A DNA stretch of 64,000 nucleotides from an uncultured Lachnospiraceae bacterium. GTDB taxonomy: Bacteria > Bacillota > Clostridia > Lachnospirales > Lachnospiraceae. A program made the position numbers and the translations under genes. The notes beneath the pieces were generated by a model. It had not been told where the DNA came from and did not search any database. It worked only from the letters and a program-made list of their open reading frames with translations. Position 1 is the first letter of the stretch. Each line of letters begins with the position of its first letter. The stretch lies in NCBI GenBank assembly GCA_900551115.1, contig URUY01000014.1, positions 28,488 to 92,487 of the forward strand, read 5' to 3'. Positions 18,493 through 28,405 of the stretch are shown here, in pieces.

Positions 18493-20160
18493 TTACTTTA
18501 CCATTTCTCTGACTTCCTGCGTAATCTCGTCTCCGCCAGCCTGCTTCCACTCTTCCACAAAGGTGTCAAAAGCATCTACCGGAAGCTCGCCGATAATAAT
18601 TTTTATCACAGTTTCATCATACATTTTTTCAAGCATTCCCCACTTCAGCTCCATAGACGCGGTCTTGCCGTAAAAAGCAATTTCCTTACGGGCAATTTGT
18701 TCGCCGGAGGTCAATGCCTGTCCTTCGTATCTTGCAGTCGCTTCTGCCCAGTCTGAGCTGTTTGTTCTGGGGCTTTCCTGATTCTTTATATACGCATCAT
18801 AGCCGGTCTTATAGAAGTAAGGTAAATCATCTCCGTTACCCTCCTTGATTGCATTGTCAATCGCTTCATAGTAGCGGAAAACTGCGTCTTCATAATCCAG
18901 CACCAGATTTACCGGCCATACTCCGGCAGTACCATTGTTTAAAGAAATAATATCTTTTGCATCTTCCAAAAAGCCTTTTCTTGCACATTCTACTACGTTG
19001 AGAGTCTTAATAACCGCTTCCGGGTTTTCACAATCCTTACTGATAACCAAATATTCTCCGCTGGGATTCTGGGTAACTGTCTTAACCTGTCCGTTAGCGT
19101 CTACCGGCGCCAGATAAGGCTTCCAGTCTGCATCCGGGTTGTTTTTTACAGAATCGTTAAGCGGCCAATACGGCGCATACCAGGGACCAAAGAAAATACC
19201 GCACTGGTCGTTAGCAATTAACGTACTTGCATCATTGCCCTGCTGCCTTACCGCAAACTGCCTGTCTATAATGCCTTCCTCGTACATAGCGTTTATTTCT
19301 GTCAGCGCTGTTTTCATTTCAGGCGCAATAGAACCATAGATAATTTCACCGTCTGCATTTTTAATCCACTGACGCGGATAAGCATCATACAGTCCAAAAA
19401 CCGTATCCAATAAATACATCCAGTTATAATATCCTGCTACCTCCGGCGCAACGGGAATACCGATGGTATCATCCTCGCCATTACCATCAGGGTCATTTTC
19501 CACAAAGCTCTTGGCGATCATTTTAATGTCTTCTAATGTCTTAGGTTCAGATAACCCCAGCTTGTCCATCCAGTCTTTTCTTACCCATACAAGCATATGC
19601 TCTCCGGCAAGCTTACAGGATGGCAGCGCCATGATTTGTCCGTCAAAGGTTACAGGTTCTAATATTCTTCCGTTATAAGAATCGTAATAAGATTTAATTT
19701 CATCACACAGCGTTTTTTCATAATATTCATCCAAAGGAAGTATCATATCCGCTTCCACCAGCTGCTGCAGCGTAAGCTCATCTACAATCAGTGTGTCGGG
19801 CATGTCTTTATTGGCAATACTTAACGTTACTTTCTGGGCATAGGCATCCTGTGCCACGGTCCATGCATAATCTACTTCAACATTAATCTTGTCTTTGATA
19901 TACCTTGAAAAAAGGTTGTCCTCCAAAGTATCACCTTCCGGCAGATTGGTAAGAACCGGTTCCACAATTCCCTGTGTAATCGTGACGGTTTCCGGGTACT
20001 TGCTAAAGGGTTCCAGCATATCATCCTGTGCATTGTCACCTGCAATACTTTCCACCGTTTCTTTATCCGTAGAATCCAGATTCTGCGTTTTACCGCCCCC
20101 ACACCCAATCAGTGACAGCATCATAACAACTGTTAACATACCGGCTATAACTCTTTTCAT
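18493..20160 (-). CDS. Extracellular solute-binding lipoprotein (LplA type)
   Basis: The 555-residue protein has a lipoprotein signal (MKRVIAGMLTVVMMLSLIGC, lipid Cys20) and a large type 1 solute-binding fold. It captures the oligosaccharide outside the cell and delivers it to the two permeases downstream. Its start overlaps the stop of the upstream glycosidase gene by four bases (ATGA), so the two are translationally coupled. The sugar cannot be predicted from the sequence. Confidence 0.9.
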   Translation of the reverse strand: MKRVIAGMLTVVMMLSLIGCGGGKTQNLDSTDKETVESIAGDNAQDDMLEPFSKYPETVTITQGIVEPVLTNLPEGDTLEDNLFSRYIKDKINVEVDYAWTVAQDAYAQKVTLSIANKDMPDTLIVDELTLQQLVEADMILPLDEYYEKTLCDEIKSYYDSYNGRILEPVTFDGQIMALPSCKLAGEHMLVWVRKDWMDKLGLSEPKTLEDIKMIAKSFVENDPDGNGEDDTIGIPVAPEVAGYYNWMYLLDTVFGLYDAYPRQWIKNADGEIIYGSIAPEMKTALTEINAMYEEGIIDRQFAVRQQGNDASTLIANDQCGIFFGPWYAPYWPLNDSVKNNPDADWKPYLAPVDANGQVKTVTQNPSGEYLVISKDCENPEAVIKTLNVVECARKGFLEDAKDIISLNNGTAGVWPVNLVLDYEDAVFRYYEAIDNAIKEGNGDDLPYFYKTGYDAYIKNQESPRTNSSDWAEATARYEGQALTSGEQIARKEIAFYGKTASMELKWGMLEKMYDETVIKIIIGELPVDAFDTFVEEWKQAGGDEITQEVREMVK

Positions 20161-21578
20161 CTTTTTTCCTCCTCATCTCTTAACAGGTTTACCGTGCAAA
20201 TTTCAAACGCCTTTACTTTATGGCATTCCTTCTGTAACTCAAACAAAGCATTTCCGGTACTCATAATCTTATAGGTTCCGTCCCCCATATCGATTACAAT
20301 CCCGATAGCCGAGCTGGTAGTACTAAAACGGACCTCCGTTCCGTTTATCTCCCGCTGCTCTGTAAAAATTTCCTTTGTGTTTCCAAAGCAGTTAAAATAG
20401 AATATATCTTCATTACTTCGCCGTACGGCAATATCCTCCATCACCCTGCCAAGCATTCCAAAAATTCCTCTGACCAGAGGCGTATGCGGCTGCGTATCAT
20501 TTCCGTTCTCATCCAGCAGAAAATTGTCGGAGCCTTTCGTTGTTTCCGCCAGCCGGTATACATCTGCACCTGCGCCGTCTGCTGCCAAAACCTCGATTAT
20601 GCAGTTATGCATAAACGGCTGATGTCCCGGCAATTCACTGATATGCGGCATATTGTCATCCTGTGAAAAATATTCTTTCAACTGTTTATAGGTGGTCATC
20701 TGATCATAGCCATAGGTATCTATCCCTATAAAGTCTATATAACAGGGTGTACTGGAAAGAATCTTATGCAAATCTTCATCCACCTCATAATACGGCCAAA
20801 TAAAATTAACCCTTGTAAAAATATCCATATTATCCTTTACTGTCCGGGCTATTTTATTTAAGTATACCGCCAGCCTGTCTTTTGAAAACTCTATATCATC
20901 CGTATAACCGTTTTCCTCAAAAATCCGGTTGCAGGTATTGCAAAAACAGCGTTTCGTCTGAACCATGGTTGGATTGTGCTGCATAATAGAGGGTTCGTTT
21001 TCTACCTGAAAACCAATAACCACACCGTTTTTATCAAACGCTTTGATATGCCGCATCATTTCTGCAAGCAGTTTGGTTTCGCGTTCAAGCAGTCTGTCAT
21101 TTTCCCGGCAAAGAGAAATTTTTCTTCCATCGCTGTTTTCATAACTTCCTCCAACCACTTCCCCATTCTCATTTAAAATCCTCTGATAGGTCTTTTGGTC
21201 GTCAATAATATAATCCGGCGTCACATTTCCCCATCCTGAGCCGCACACATCCGAACCAAACCACACAATTTCAAGCTTTAAATTATTTTCTTCACATTCG
21301 GTGATTGCAAAATCAAGATTTGTCCAGTCATATATTCCCTCAGAAGGTTCACATTCCCTAAAACATACAGGAACCTGAACCGTATTACAGTTTAAATTTT
21401 TCGCCCATCTGAAGATTCCTTTTTCATGTATGGTTTTATTATCTGCTTTTTGTTCCCGTCTCCAAAGATCCAGCCTGATTTGAATACCGTATGTCTGAAA
21501 TGGTTTTCCATGAACATAAATGACCTTTTTTCCGTTAGGAAGCTTTCTGATACATGAACGTTCTTTTATTTCCTGCAT
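20157..21578 (-). CDS. Clan GH-A glycosidase (GH42/GH35-like barrel)
   Basis: The 473-residue first gene of the operon has a TIM barrel resembling the N-terminal domain of GH42/GH35 beta-galactosidases: NTVQVPVCFRECEPSEGIYDW near residue 65, a probable acid/base at N194-E195 (GFQVENEPS) and a probable nucleophile E315 (HISELPGHQ). No signal peptide is present. It is likely a beta-galactosidase or related enzyme for the imported glycan, but the family assignment is tentative. RBS GGAGGGAG precedes the ATG. Divergent from yesN, from which control is expected. Confidence 0.7.
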   Translation of the reverse strand: MQEIKERSCIRKLPNGKKVIYVHGKPFQTYGIQIRLDLWRREQKADNKTIHEKGIFRWAKNLNCNTVQVPVCFRECEPSEGIYDWTNLDFAITECEENNLKLEIVWFGSDVCGSGWGNVTPDYIIDDQKTYQRILNENGEVVGGSYENSDGRKISLCRENDRLLERETKLLAEMMRHIKAFDKNGVVIGFQVENEPSIMQHNPTMVQTKRCFCNTCNRIFEENGYTDDIEFSKDRLAVYLNKIARTVKDNMDIFTRVNFIWPYYEVDEDLHKILSSTPCYIDFIGIDTYGYDQMTTYKQLKEYFSQDDNMPHISELPGHQPFMHNCIIEVLAADGAGADVYRLAETTKGSDNFLLDENGNDTQPHTPLVRGIFGMLGRVMEDIAVRRSNEDIFYFNCFGNTKEIFTEQREINGTEVRFSTTSSAIGIVIDMGDGTYKIMSTGNALFELQKECHKVKAFEICTVNLLRDEEEKR

Positions 21579-21647
21579 TCTCCCTCCTATCCCCCATATC
21601 CAGAATCCCGGGTATCTGCATATATGAAGTATTTTTCCTACAATTAA

Positions 21648-21653
21648 ATTATA
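21648..21653 (-). promoter_or_regulatory. -10 box of the glycosidase/ABC operon
   Basis: A perfect minus-strand TATAAT lies 70 bases upstream of the first operon gene. No -35 match is found at 16-18 bases (TATCCG at 17), as expected for a promoter needing an activator such as the divergent YesN-type regulator. Confidence 0.5.
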
Positions 21654-21755
21654 CCGACAAACACCTCTTACGGATATATAACAATATTTTGATACATATA
21701 AAAATTTTTAGATGCTTTGTGCAAAATAACAAATTGTGGAATAAAATCCACCTTA

Positions 21756-21784
21756 TTGACTTATATTTTGACTATTGCTATACT
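21756..21784 (+). promoter_or_regulatory. Promoter of the YesN/YesM pair
   Basis: TTGACT (21756-21761), a 17-base spacer and TATACT (21779-21784). The start codon follows 50 bases downstream with AGGAAG as RBS. Confidence 0.75.
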
Positions 21785-21833
21785 AAAAATACTCAAATAT
21801 CCTATATAAAATACACAAAAAGGAAGACTTGAT

Positions 21834-23051
21834 ATGTTACATTTGTTAATTGTAGACGACAACAAGCTGGAACTTATGGGAATCAGAAAAGTGTTAAAAG
21901 ATAACTTTCCTGATTTGGTCATCTATGAAGCAGGCAATGGCGATGCCGCATTAGATTTTATTGCACATAATATAATAGATATCGTCATTAGCGATATCAA
22001 AATGCCTTTAATGGACGGCATTACCCTTAGCCAAAAGCTTTCCCAGCATTATCCGGAAATAAAAATTCTGCTGCTCAGTGCCTACGGGGAATTTGAATAT
22101 GCCCAGTCCGCCATCAGATACGGTGTAAAATATTATCTTTTAAAGCCTGTCAATATTAAGGAACTGATAGCGGCAGTTACAGAGCTTTGCGCCTCCATAT
22201 CCGATTCCCCCCTCTCCTTTTCGGAAAACCAGCTTTCAGAAATACATAAAAAAACACTGCTGTATAATCTGTTTTACGAAAAAGAAATCGGAGAAAAGAG
22301 CTTTAAGCTGCTGGAGGTATTTTATCCTCAGTATATAAACAAGCCGTTTTATCTCGGAGCCCTGTTTTTTTCGGCGGACGTTTTTGATCAATACGAAGAA
22401 ATACCCCGCCATTTAAAAAGACTGTTTTCTACAGATTTCCTTATTTTAAACGAAACACAGATGGTTTTTTTACTTGCAGAAAACGAAGGTGCAATAGAAG
22501 CGCAAATAAAAAAAATAGAGACCAAAGTAAAATCTCTTTCCTATCTTCCGAAGGCCTCTCTTTTTATTGACCGTCTGTTTGGACTGGACGAGATTTTTTC
22601 TTCCTTTTGTCAAATGAACCAGCGTACTGTATTTCGGGAGGTTTTTTCCGTTTTTGACCTGAAAGACAACCAGCCAGACGCTGAAAAGGGTAACGAAAAC
22701 CTGCAGACAGAAAAAAAGAATGAGGCTATCATAAACACCGTTAAGGATATTATTAACACAAGGTATCAGCACGACCTCTCCTTAGACAGTCTGGCCGAAA
22801 GCGTATTCCTTTCTCCCAGTTACCTATGCTCCATTTTCCACAGGCATGAGCAGAAAACACTGACTATGTACATATGCAATGTGCGTCTGAATAAAGCTAT
22901 AGAGCTGCTGCTGAATACAAACATGAAAATTTCCGACATTTCCGCTTCTGTGGGATACCGCCACAGCGCATATTTCTGCAAACTGTTCAAAGACCGTTTT
23001 GGAGAAACTCCATCAGAATTCAGAACCAGGAAAAATTACGAACCGGAGTAA
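21834..23051 (+). CDS. AraC-type response regulator (YesN family)
   Basis: The 405-residue protein has an N-terminal receiver with the acidic pair D8-D9, phospho-acceptor D54 (ISDIKMP) and the conserved KP near residue 104. A poorly conserved middle region follows, then a C-terminal AraC DNA-binding domain with two helix-turn-helices (about 305-400: LSLDSLAESVFLSPSYLCSIF, then MKISDISASVGYRHSAYFCKLF). It is the partner of the sensor kinase encoded five bases downstream. By analogy with YesN systems it should activate the divergent glycosidase/ABC operon when the sugar is sensed. Confidence 0.92.
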   Translation: MLHLLIVDDNKLELMGIRKVLKDNFPDLVIYEAGNGDAALDFIAHNIIDIVISDIKMPLMDGITLSQKLSQHYPEIKILLLSAYGEFEYAQSAIRYGVKYYLLKPVNIKELIAAVTELCASISDSPLSFSENQLSEIHKKTLLYNLFYEKEIGEKSFKLLEVFYPQYINKPFYLGALFFSADVFDQYEEIPRHLKRLFSTDFLILNETQMVFLLAENEGAIEAQIKKIETKVKSLSYLPKASLFIDRLFGLDEIFSSFCQMNQRTVFREVFSVFDLKDNQPDAEKGNENLQTEKKNEAIINTVKDIINTRYQHDLSLDSLAESVFLSPSYLCSIFHRHEQKTLTMYICNVRLNKAIELLLNTNMKISDISASVGYRHSAYFCKLFKDRFGETPSEFRTRKNYEPE

Positions 23052-23056
23052 GGACA

Positions 23057-24724
23057 ATGAGAGTACTATGGGATAATTTCAGTATCAGAACTAAATTTTT
23101 ACTGCAGCTTTTATCGGTTACTGTTATCACGATTTCCATTATTTCAGGCTATTATATCTTTGAATCCTCACAGACGCTGAAAAAGGAGCTGATATCCGGC
23201 AATTTAAGCGTCCTTGATAAAAGTATGCTAAATGTGACCAAAGAGCTGGACACCATTGTCAACTCTGCCAATACCCTTGCCAATTATACGCCTTTAATCA
23301 ACGCATTTTCCATAAATTATGAAGACGTCTTTCAGCTGCATGATGTATATGAAAAAGAGATTACTCCCATTATCTCCATTATGGAATATCCCAATCCCTA
23401 TATGAATCACGTTAAATTCTATATCGACAATGATTCCTTTCATTTCTATAACATTATGCCCATTGACGAAGCCCGTGGCGAAGAATGGTTTGACTCAATA
23501 TGCAGCAGCAGGGATTATTATATAACCGGCCATTATAATAATACCATCAGTATCATCAGCAAAACCGTAAGCAGTCAATCCGGCTGCATCATCTATGTAC
23601 CGGTTAATATCAATCGCCTGTTTAAAGACATGGTATACCTGGACGATTCCTTATATATCATAAAGTTTGGAGATGAAATTGTAGGAACCTTTCCCGAACA
23701 GCTTCATATAACAGATACCTCCGACACATTTCTGCAGTATAACGGTAATCACTATACAAAGCTGGCGGTCAGGTCGGATAAATATGATTTGGAAATTATA
23801 AAGTATGTAAACAATTCCCATTTGGTTATTGATTTAAATGCAACCCTTTGGAAATTTTGTTTTATTATTTTTCTCCTGTTTACAGCCATATTCTTCTTAT
23901 CGCTTATGTTTTCAAAGAGCATTACGAAAAAAATAAAGCTGCTAAATGACTCTATGAATATAATTGAGCAGGGCAATTTTAACCTTGTGCTTCCTAATAC
24001 CAGTAAGGATGAGGTGGGACAGCTGACAGATAAGTTTAATGTTATGACGCAAAAAATTAACCAGCTTATTAAGGATATCGTACAAAACAGCATACGAAAC
24101 AAAGAACTGGAGGTAAAGCTTCTCAGTGCCCAGATAAAGCCGCATTTTTTATATAACACCCTGTCAACTATAAGCTGGATGGCAACCTTTGAGTATACCG
24201 ATGAAATAAAAGAAATTGTAGAAAACATCTGCGCCTTTTATCGAACCAGTTTAAATAACGGAGGAAATTTTACCACGGTTAAGGATGAGCTGTTAAATAT
24301 TAAATCCTATATCACTTTAGAGCAATTTATGCATCCTGATTTATTTGACGTATCCTACGAAATCGAAGATGACGTCCTCAGCCGTCAAATCCCCAATTTC
24401 ATACTGCAGCCTTTTGTAGAAAACAGCATTGTCCATGCTTTCAATAAAATGAGAACCGGAAAAGGAGGTCTTGTACTCAAGGCCGTATATTCACAAAATG
24501 AGATTCTTTTCACCATTTCCGATAACGGAATCGGCATTGAACCGAATACGCTCGCTAAGCTGCTTGTAACATCAAATCCTAAAAACAACTACGGTATTTA
24601 CAATGTCAACAAGCGTCTCGAACTGCTGTACGGGACCGGTTATCCCTATATACAGATTGAAAGCCAAATCTTACGGGGCACCTGCGTTACAATACGCATT
24701 CCCGACTGCCATAAAGCCGACTGA
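23057..24724 (+). CDS. Sensor histidine kinase (YesM family)
   Basis: The 555-residue membrane kinase has a first helix at about 13-35, an extracellular sensing region (about 36-262), a second helix at about 266-286, a HAMP segment, and a His_kinase domain with SAQIKPHFLYNTL (phospho-His363). The ATPase domain has PFVENSIVHAF and ISDNGIGI. It phosphorylates the regulator encoded just upstream. The sensing domain may bind the sugar itself or the loaded binding protein. Confidence 0.92.
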   Translation: MRVLWDNFSIRTKFLLQLLSVTVITISIISGYYIFESSQTLKKELISGNLSVLDKSMLNVTKELDTIVNSANTLANYTPLINAFSINYEDVFQLHDVYEKEITPIISIMEYPNPYMNHVKFYIDNDSFHFYNIMPIDEARGEEWFDSICSSRDYYITGHYNNTISIISKTVSSQSGCIIYVPVNINRLFKDMVYLDDSLYIIKFGDEIVGTFPEQLHITDTSDTFLQYNGNHYTKLAVRSDKYDLEIIKYVNNSHLVIDLNATLWKFCFIIFLLFTAIFFLSLMFSKSITKKIKLLNDSMNIIEQGNFNLVLPNTSKDEVGQLTDKFNVMTQKINQLIKDIVQNSIRNKELEVKLLSAQIKPHFLYNTLSTISWMATFEYTDEIKEIVENICAFYRTSLNNGGNFTTVKDELLNIKSYITLEQFMHPDLFDVSYEIEDDVLSRQIPNFILQPFVENSIVHAFNKMRTGKGGLVLKAVYSQNEILFTISDNGIGIEPNTLAKLLVTSNPKNNYGIYNVNKRLELLYGTGYPYIQIESQILRGTCVTIRIPDCHKAD

Positions 24725-24743
24725 CCACAGTCAGCTTTATGGC
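24708..24743. terminator. Hairpin shared by convergent yesM and spoIVB ends
   Basis: GCCATAAAGC-GACTG pairs with CAGTC-GCTTTATGGC around a four-base loop. It contains the stop codons of both convergent genes. A clear T-run is missing on both sides, so termination is plausible but not certain. Confidence 0.5.
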
Positions 24744-26155
24744 TGGGAAAGCATTTCTTCTATAAATATACCGTAACCGCTGGTGGCGTCATTTACCAGC
24801 ACATGCGTCACCGCCCCTACGATTTTACCGTTCTGTATAATGGGCGCACCGCTCATTCCCTGCACAATACCGCCGGTAATAGCAATCAATTCCGGGTCTG
24901 TTACCTGAAGCACGATTCCCTTGTTTACATTGATATGGTCCAGATGCAGCTCTTTAATCTTAATATCGTAATATTTGGGCTTTCCGTCCACTGTACAGAG
25001 AATCTGCGCTTCTCCTGCTTCTACCTCCTGCTTCAGGCCGATAGGAAGCGCCTCTTCTTCTATCTGCTCAAGCATTTCCTCATTGCAGACACCAAATATC
25101 CCTTTTGTCGTATTATCCGTAATGACGCCCAAAATATTTTTATCAGAATAATCTATCATTCCCGTCATTTCTCCGGGCTCGCCCTTAGTTCCCTTTTTGA
25201 TTGCTATAATATCGGTATGATACAGCGTGCCGCTGTCCAGCTTCATAACAAGACTGGTATCCACATCATTAATGCCATGTCCCAGCGCTCCGAAATTCCC
25301 TTCGCTGTCCACATAGGTCATGGTACCCACGCCCTGGGCGCTGTCTCTGACCCAAATCCCCAGCTTATACTCGCCGTTTTGATTTTTTACCGGCACAGCT
25401 TCCACATCAAACTCTTCTTCTCCTCTGCGTATGGAAAGTACAATAGGCTTTCCGCCTGCCTTTTCAACGGTCTTCATAAAATCCTTTTTACCCGTTACCG
25501 CCTCGCCGTCCACCGCTAGAATATAATCGCCGGTTTTCAATAAATACCGGGACGGTGAAACGCTGCTTCCGTCCTGCGCAGAAAAATCTCCTACGCCGAT
25601 TACAAGCACACCGTCTGTTTTTAAGTAAATTCCAATAGGCAGCCCTACCGGAAACAGGGTTTTGTCCTTTATGACCTCAATATTAACCTGTTTAAAGGGA
25701 ATCCATCCAAACAGCTTTAAATTCATCTGATAACTGCTTAACGTATCTGCTTTCATTGTTACCTGGCTGCTCAAATCTATATGGATGGCATCCACCGGAA
25801 TATTGGACTTGCCCTGTCCGTTTACCGTAACCGCCCGCATATTTTCTTCCTCTCTCTCTTCCAGCCTGACAATCTCTCCCTCTACAGGCAGGCAGATATC
25901 TAGGATTTGCTCCTCGCCCACCTTTAATTTAATATCACCCGGAATCTGCTCATAGATACGCAAAAGCCAGACACCAAAAAGGGTCATGCAGGTAACAAAA
26001 AATGCACCTACAAGGCATCTTCTGTATATTTTCTTTCTCTTTATAATCTTTTTTGTAGTTTCTGTTTTTCCCGCCTCTTTCACTTTTGCCTCCTTATGTT
26101 TCTGTCCATTCAAAAAAAGAGCATCCTTATCGGATACTCTTTTTATTGTTGTCAC
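24737..26155 (-). CDS. spoIVB: SpoIVB serine peptidase
   Basis: The 472-residue protein has an N-terminal membrane anchor (about 48-67), a PDZ domain (about 185-260) and an S55 peptidase domain with GALGHGIND (catalytic His) and IVQGMSGAPI (catalytic Ser). SpoIVB is made in the forespore, acts in the intermembrane space and triggers processing of pro-sigma-K by cutting SpoIVFA. It follows recN by 18 bases, the usual clostridial and bacillar position. Confidence 0.95.
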   Translation of the reverse strand: MTTIKRVSDKDALFLNGQKHKEAKVKEAGKTETTKKIIKRKKIYRRCLVGAFFVTCMTLFGVWLLRIYEQIPGDIKLKVGEEQILDICLPVEGEIVRLEEREEENMRAVTVNGQGKSNIPVDAIHIDLSSQVTMKADTLSSYQMNLKLFGWIPFKQVNIEVIKDKTLFPVGLPIGIYLKTDGVLVIGVGDFSAQDGSSVSPSRYLLKTGDYILAVDGEAVTGKKDFMKTVEKAGGKPIVLSIRRGEEEFDVEAVPVKNQNGEYKLGIWVRDSAQGVGTMTYVDSEGNFGALGHGINDVDTSLVMKLDSGTLYHTDIIAIKKGTKGEPGEMTGMIDYSDKNILGVITDNTTKGIFGVCNEEMLEQIEEEALPIGLKQEVEAGEAQILCTVDGKPKYYDIKIKELHLDHINVNKGIVLQVTDPELIAITGGIVQGMSGAPIIQNGKIVGAVTHVLVNDATSGYGIFIEEMLSQP

Positions 26156-26173
26156 TTTTTATTTGTTTAAACC

Positions 26174-27856
26174 CTAAAACTGATTTTGCTTAATTTTGGA
26201 AGCTTGTTTTTTCATTTCTTCCGCATTATAAAGCGCTGCCTCTGACAATTCGTCCGCTCCCAAAAGCCTTGCCAGCTCTTCCATGGCGCCCTGTACGTCA
26301 AGCCTGCGGATACCTGTAACCGTACTGATGCCGTCTGTTTCCTTAGCTATCATAAAATGGGTATCGGCCATAGCCGCTATCTGCGGAAGATGGGTAATGC
26401 AGATAACCTGATGCGCCGCTGACAGCATCCCCAGTTTTTCAGAAACCTTCCACGCTGTCCTTCCGCTGATGCCGGCGTCAATTTCATCAAAAATCAGGGT
26501 ATCCACCGCATCCTTATCTGCCAGTACCGTCTTGATTCCCAGCATAATCCGCGAAAGCTCACCGCCGCTGGCTACCATGCCGAGAGGCTTTAATTCCTCT
26601 CCGGGATTGGTGGAAATCATAAATTCCACATCATCAAAGCCGTCTGCCGCCACTTCCTTTTTCTCTATTTTAACAGTAAATTCCACCGTAAGGAAATTCA
26701 GCTCCTCCAATGCTTTTTTTAAGGTTCTTGTCAGCACCAAAGCTTCTTCCTTACGCAAAGCCGAAGCCTTTTCACAGGTCTGTATCAGCTCGTTTTCTAT
26801 TTTATCATGGCTGCTTTTCAGCCCTGCCATATAATTTTCATAATCTTCCAGCTTCTCTATTTTTTCCGAGATTACGCTGCTATATTCTATAACCTCCAAA
26901 ACGGTTCTTCCATATTTATCCTTTAAATGATTAATCAGATTGAGACGTTCCTCCGTCCTCTGAAAGTCAGTTCCGTCAAATTCACTGTCTGACATATAAT
27001 CCGACAATTCTCTGTTAAAATCATTCAACAGCCCTTCAATTTCTGTAAGCTGGTCGGAAAGCCCTAAAAGCCTCTCATCATAAGAAGTCACACCATAAAG
27101 CTCCCTTACCGCTCTGCCCACAAGACTTGCCGCGCTTTCCTCGTCACCCCCTGTACACCTGTAGCTTATGCCCAGTGCCTCTCCGATTTTCTGGCTGTTT
27201 ACCATTCTGCGGTAGCTGTTTTCCAGTTCTTCATCCTCTCCGGGGATAAGCTGCGCTTCTTCTATTTCCTGCAGTTCAAAATGTAAAAGCTCCAGCTCCC
27301 GTTTTCTCGCTGCCTCATCCATCCCGGCAGCTTCCATTTCCTCCTCTATGCGGCGTCTCTCCTGATACAGCCTTTTAATATCGGAAAGTATCGGCAAAAG
27401 TGCCTCTCCCGCATAAGCATCCAAAATTTCCCGGTGCTTTTTTTTGTGGAGCAGGGACTGATGCTCATGCTGCCCGTGAATATCCAGAAGCAGCTCTGAA
27501 AGCTCTCTTATCTGCTTTACAGTAACCGTTTCCCCATTGATCCGGCTGATGCTTCTGCCCGGCTGGATACGGCGGCTTATAGTAACGCAATCTTCTTCAC
27601 AGGGCAGCTCCAATTCATCGAGCTTTTCTTTAACCCTGCCGCTCTCGTCAAAAAAGGTAAGCTCCACCAACGCAGACTCTGCCCCTCTTCTGATAAGCTC
27701 CTTATCCGCCTTTGCACCCAAAGCCAGATTCACGGAACCAATCAGTATGGACTTACCGGCGCCGGTCTCTCCGGTCAGAATATTTAAACCCGGTGTAAAC
27801 TCTATCTCCGTTTCTTCAATCAACGCCAGATTTTTCACATGTAAGCTTAATAACAT
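26174..27856 (-). CDS. recN: DNA repair protein RecN
   Basis: The 560-residue SMC-like ATPase acts in double-strand break repair. Walker A GETGAGKS lies near residue 30, long coiled coils fill the middle, and the C-terminus carries the signature region GGELSRIMLGIK and Walker B TLIFDEIDAGISG. I chose the ATG at 27856 because GGAAGGAG directly precedes it; a longer reading overlapping argR lacks an RBS. Confidence 0.95.
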   Translation of the reverse strand: MLLSLHVKNLALIEETEIEFTPGLNILTGETGAGKSILIGSVNLALGAKADKELIRRGAESALVELTFFDESGRVKEKLDELELPCEEDCVTISRRIQPGRSISRINGETVTVKQIRELSELLLDIHGQHEHQSLLHKKKHREILDAYAGEALLPILSDIKRLYQERRRIEEEMEAAGMDEAARKRELELLHFELQEIEEAQLIPGEDEELENSYRRMVNSQKIGEALGISYRCTGGDEESAASLVGRAVRELYGVTSYDERLLGLSDQLTEIEGLLNDFNRELSDYMSDSEFDGTDFQRTEERLNLINHLKDKYGRTVLEVIEYSSVISEKIEKLEDYENYMAGLKSSHDKIENELIQTCEKASALRKEEALVLTRTLKKALEELNFLTVEFTVKIEKKEVAADGFDDVEFMISTNPGEELKPLGMVASGGELSRIMLGIKTVLADKDAVDTLIFDEIDAGISGRTAWKVSEKLGMLSAAHQVICITHLPQIAAMADTHFMIAKETDGISTVTGIRRLDVQGAMEELARLLGADELSEAALYNAEEMKKQASKIKQNQF

Positions 27857-27881
27857 ATATCTCCTTCCGCCTTCTGCCGTT

Positions 27882-28334
27882 TTACTTTTCAATCATAGCA
27901 TTTATCTTGTCCATGAGAACCTGGGTTTCCTCTACCGTTCTGACTGCCATCATAATGGTATCATCCCCCGCAATGGAACCCACTATTTCCTTGAACTTTA
28001 AGGCATCAATAGCTGCCGCTACCGCCATTGCCATACCGGATACCGTCTTGATAACCAATATATTCTGGGCCATGTCCATAGAAGCAAAACCATCTCTTAA
28101 AACACGGATGTATTTGTCTCCCATATAGCTGTCATCCTGTTTTAATACAATGTACTTCTGTTTGCCGCTCCCCATGGGAATCTTGGAGAGCTTTAAGTCT
28201 CTGATATCCCTTGAAACCGTTGCCTGGGTCACCTCGTATCCCGCTTCTTTCAGATAAGCCGCCAGTTCCTCCTGGGTTTCCACCTCATGCTCTTCAATAA
28301 TTTCGATAATCTTGCCATGTCTTACTTTTTTCAT
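27882..28334 (-). CDS. argR: Arginine repressor ArgR
   Basis: The 150-residue protein has an N-terminal winged helix (HGKIIEIIEEHEVETQEELAAY, ATVSRDIRDLKLSKIP) and a C-terminal oligomerisation/arginine-binding domain (GSIAGDDTIMMAVRT). It represses arginine biosynthesis genes when arginine is plentiful. AGGT precedes the ATG at 28334; a GTG two codons earlier is less well placed. Confidence 0.95.
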   Translation of the reverse strand: MKKVRHGKIIEIIEEHEVETQEELAAYLKEAGYEVTQATVSRDIRDLKLSKIPMGSGKQKYIVLKQDDSYMGDKYIRVLRDGFASMDMAQNILVIKTVSGMAMAVAAAIDALKFKEIVGSIAGDDTIMMAVRTVEETQVLMDKINAMIEK

Positions 28335-28340
28335 AGCCAC

Positions 28341-28405
28341 ACCTGCCTTTCTGCCTTTCTTTCGTTTTTTCTTCGTTCCTTCTTTCTTTTGTTCCTTCTT
28401 TTCGT
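28341..28405 (-). other. Polypurine spacer upstream of argR
   Basis: The minus-strand spacer is nearly all purine, built from repeats of GAAGGAAC and AAAGAAAG. No gene, promoter or terminator was seen in it. Confidence 0.5.
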
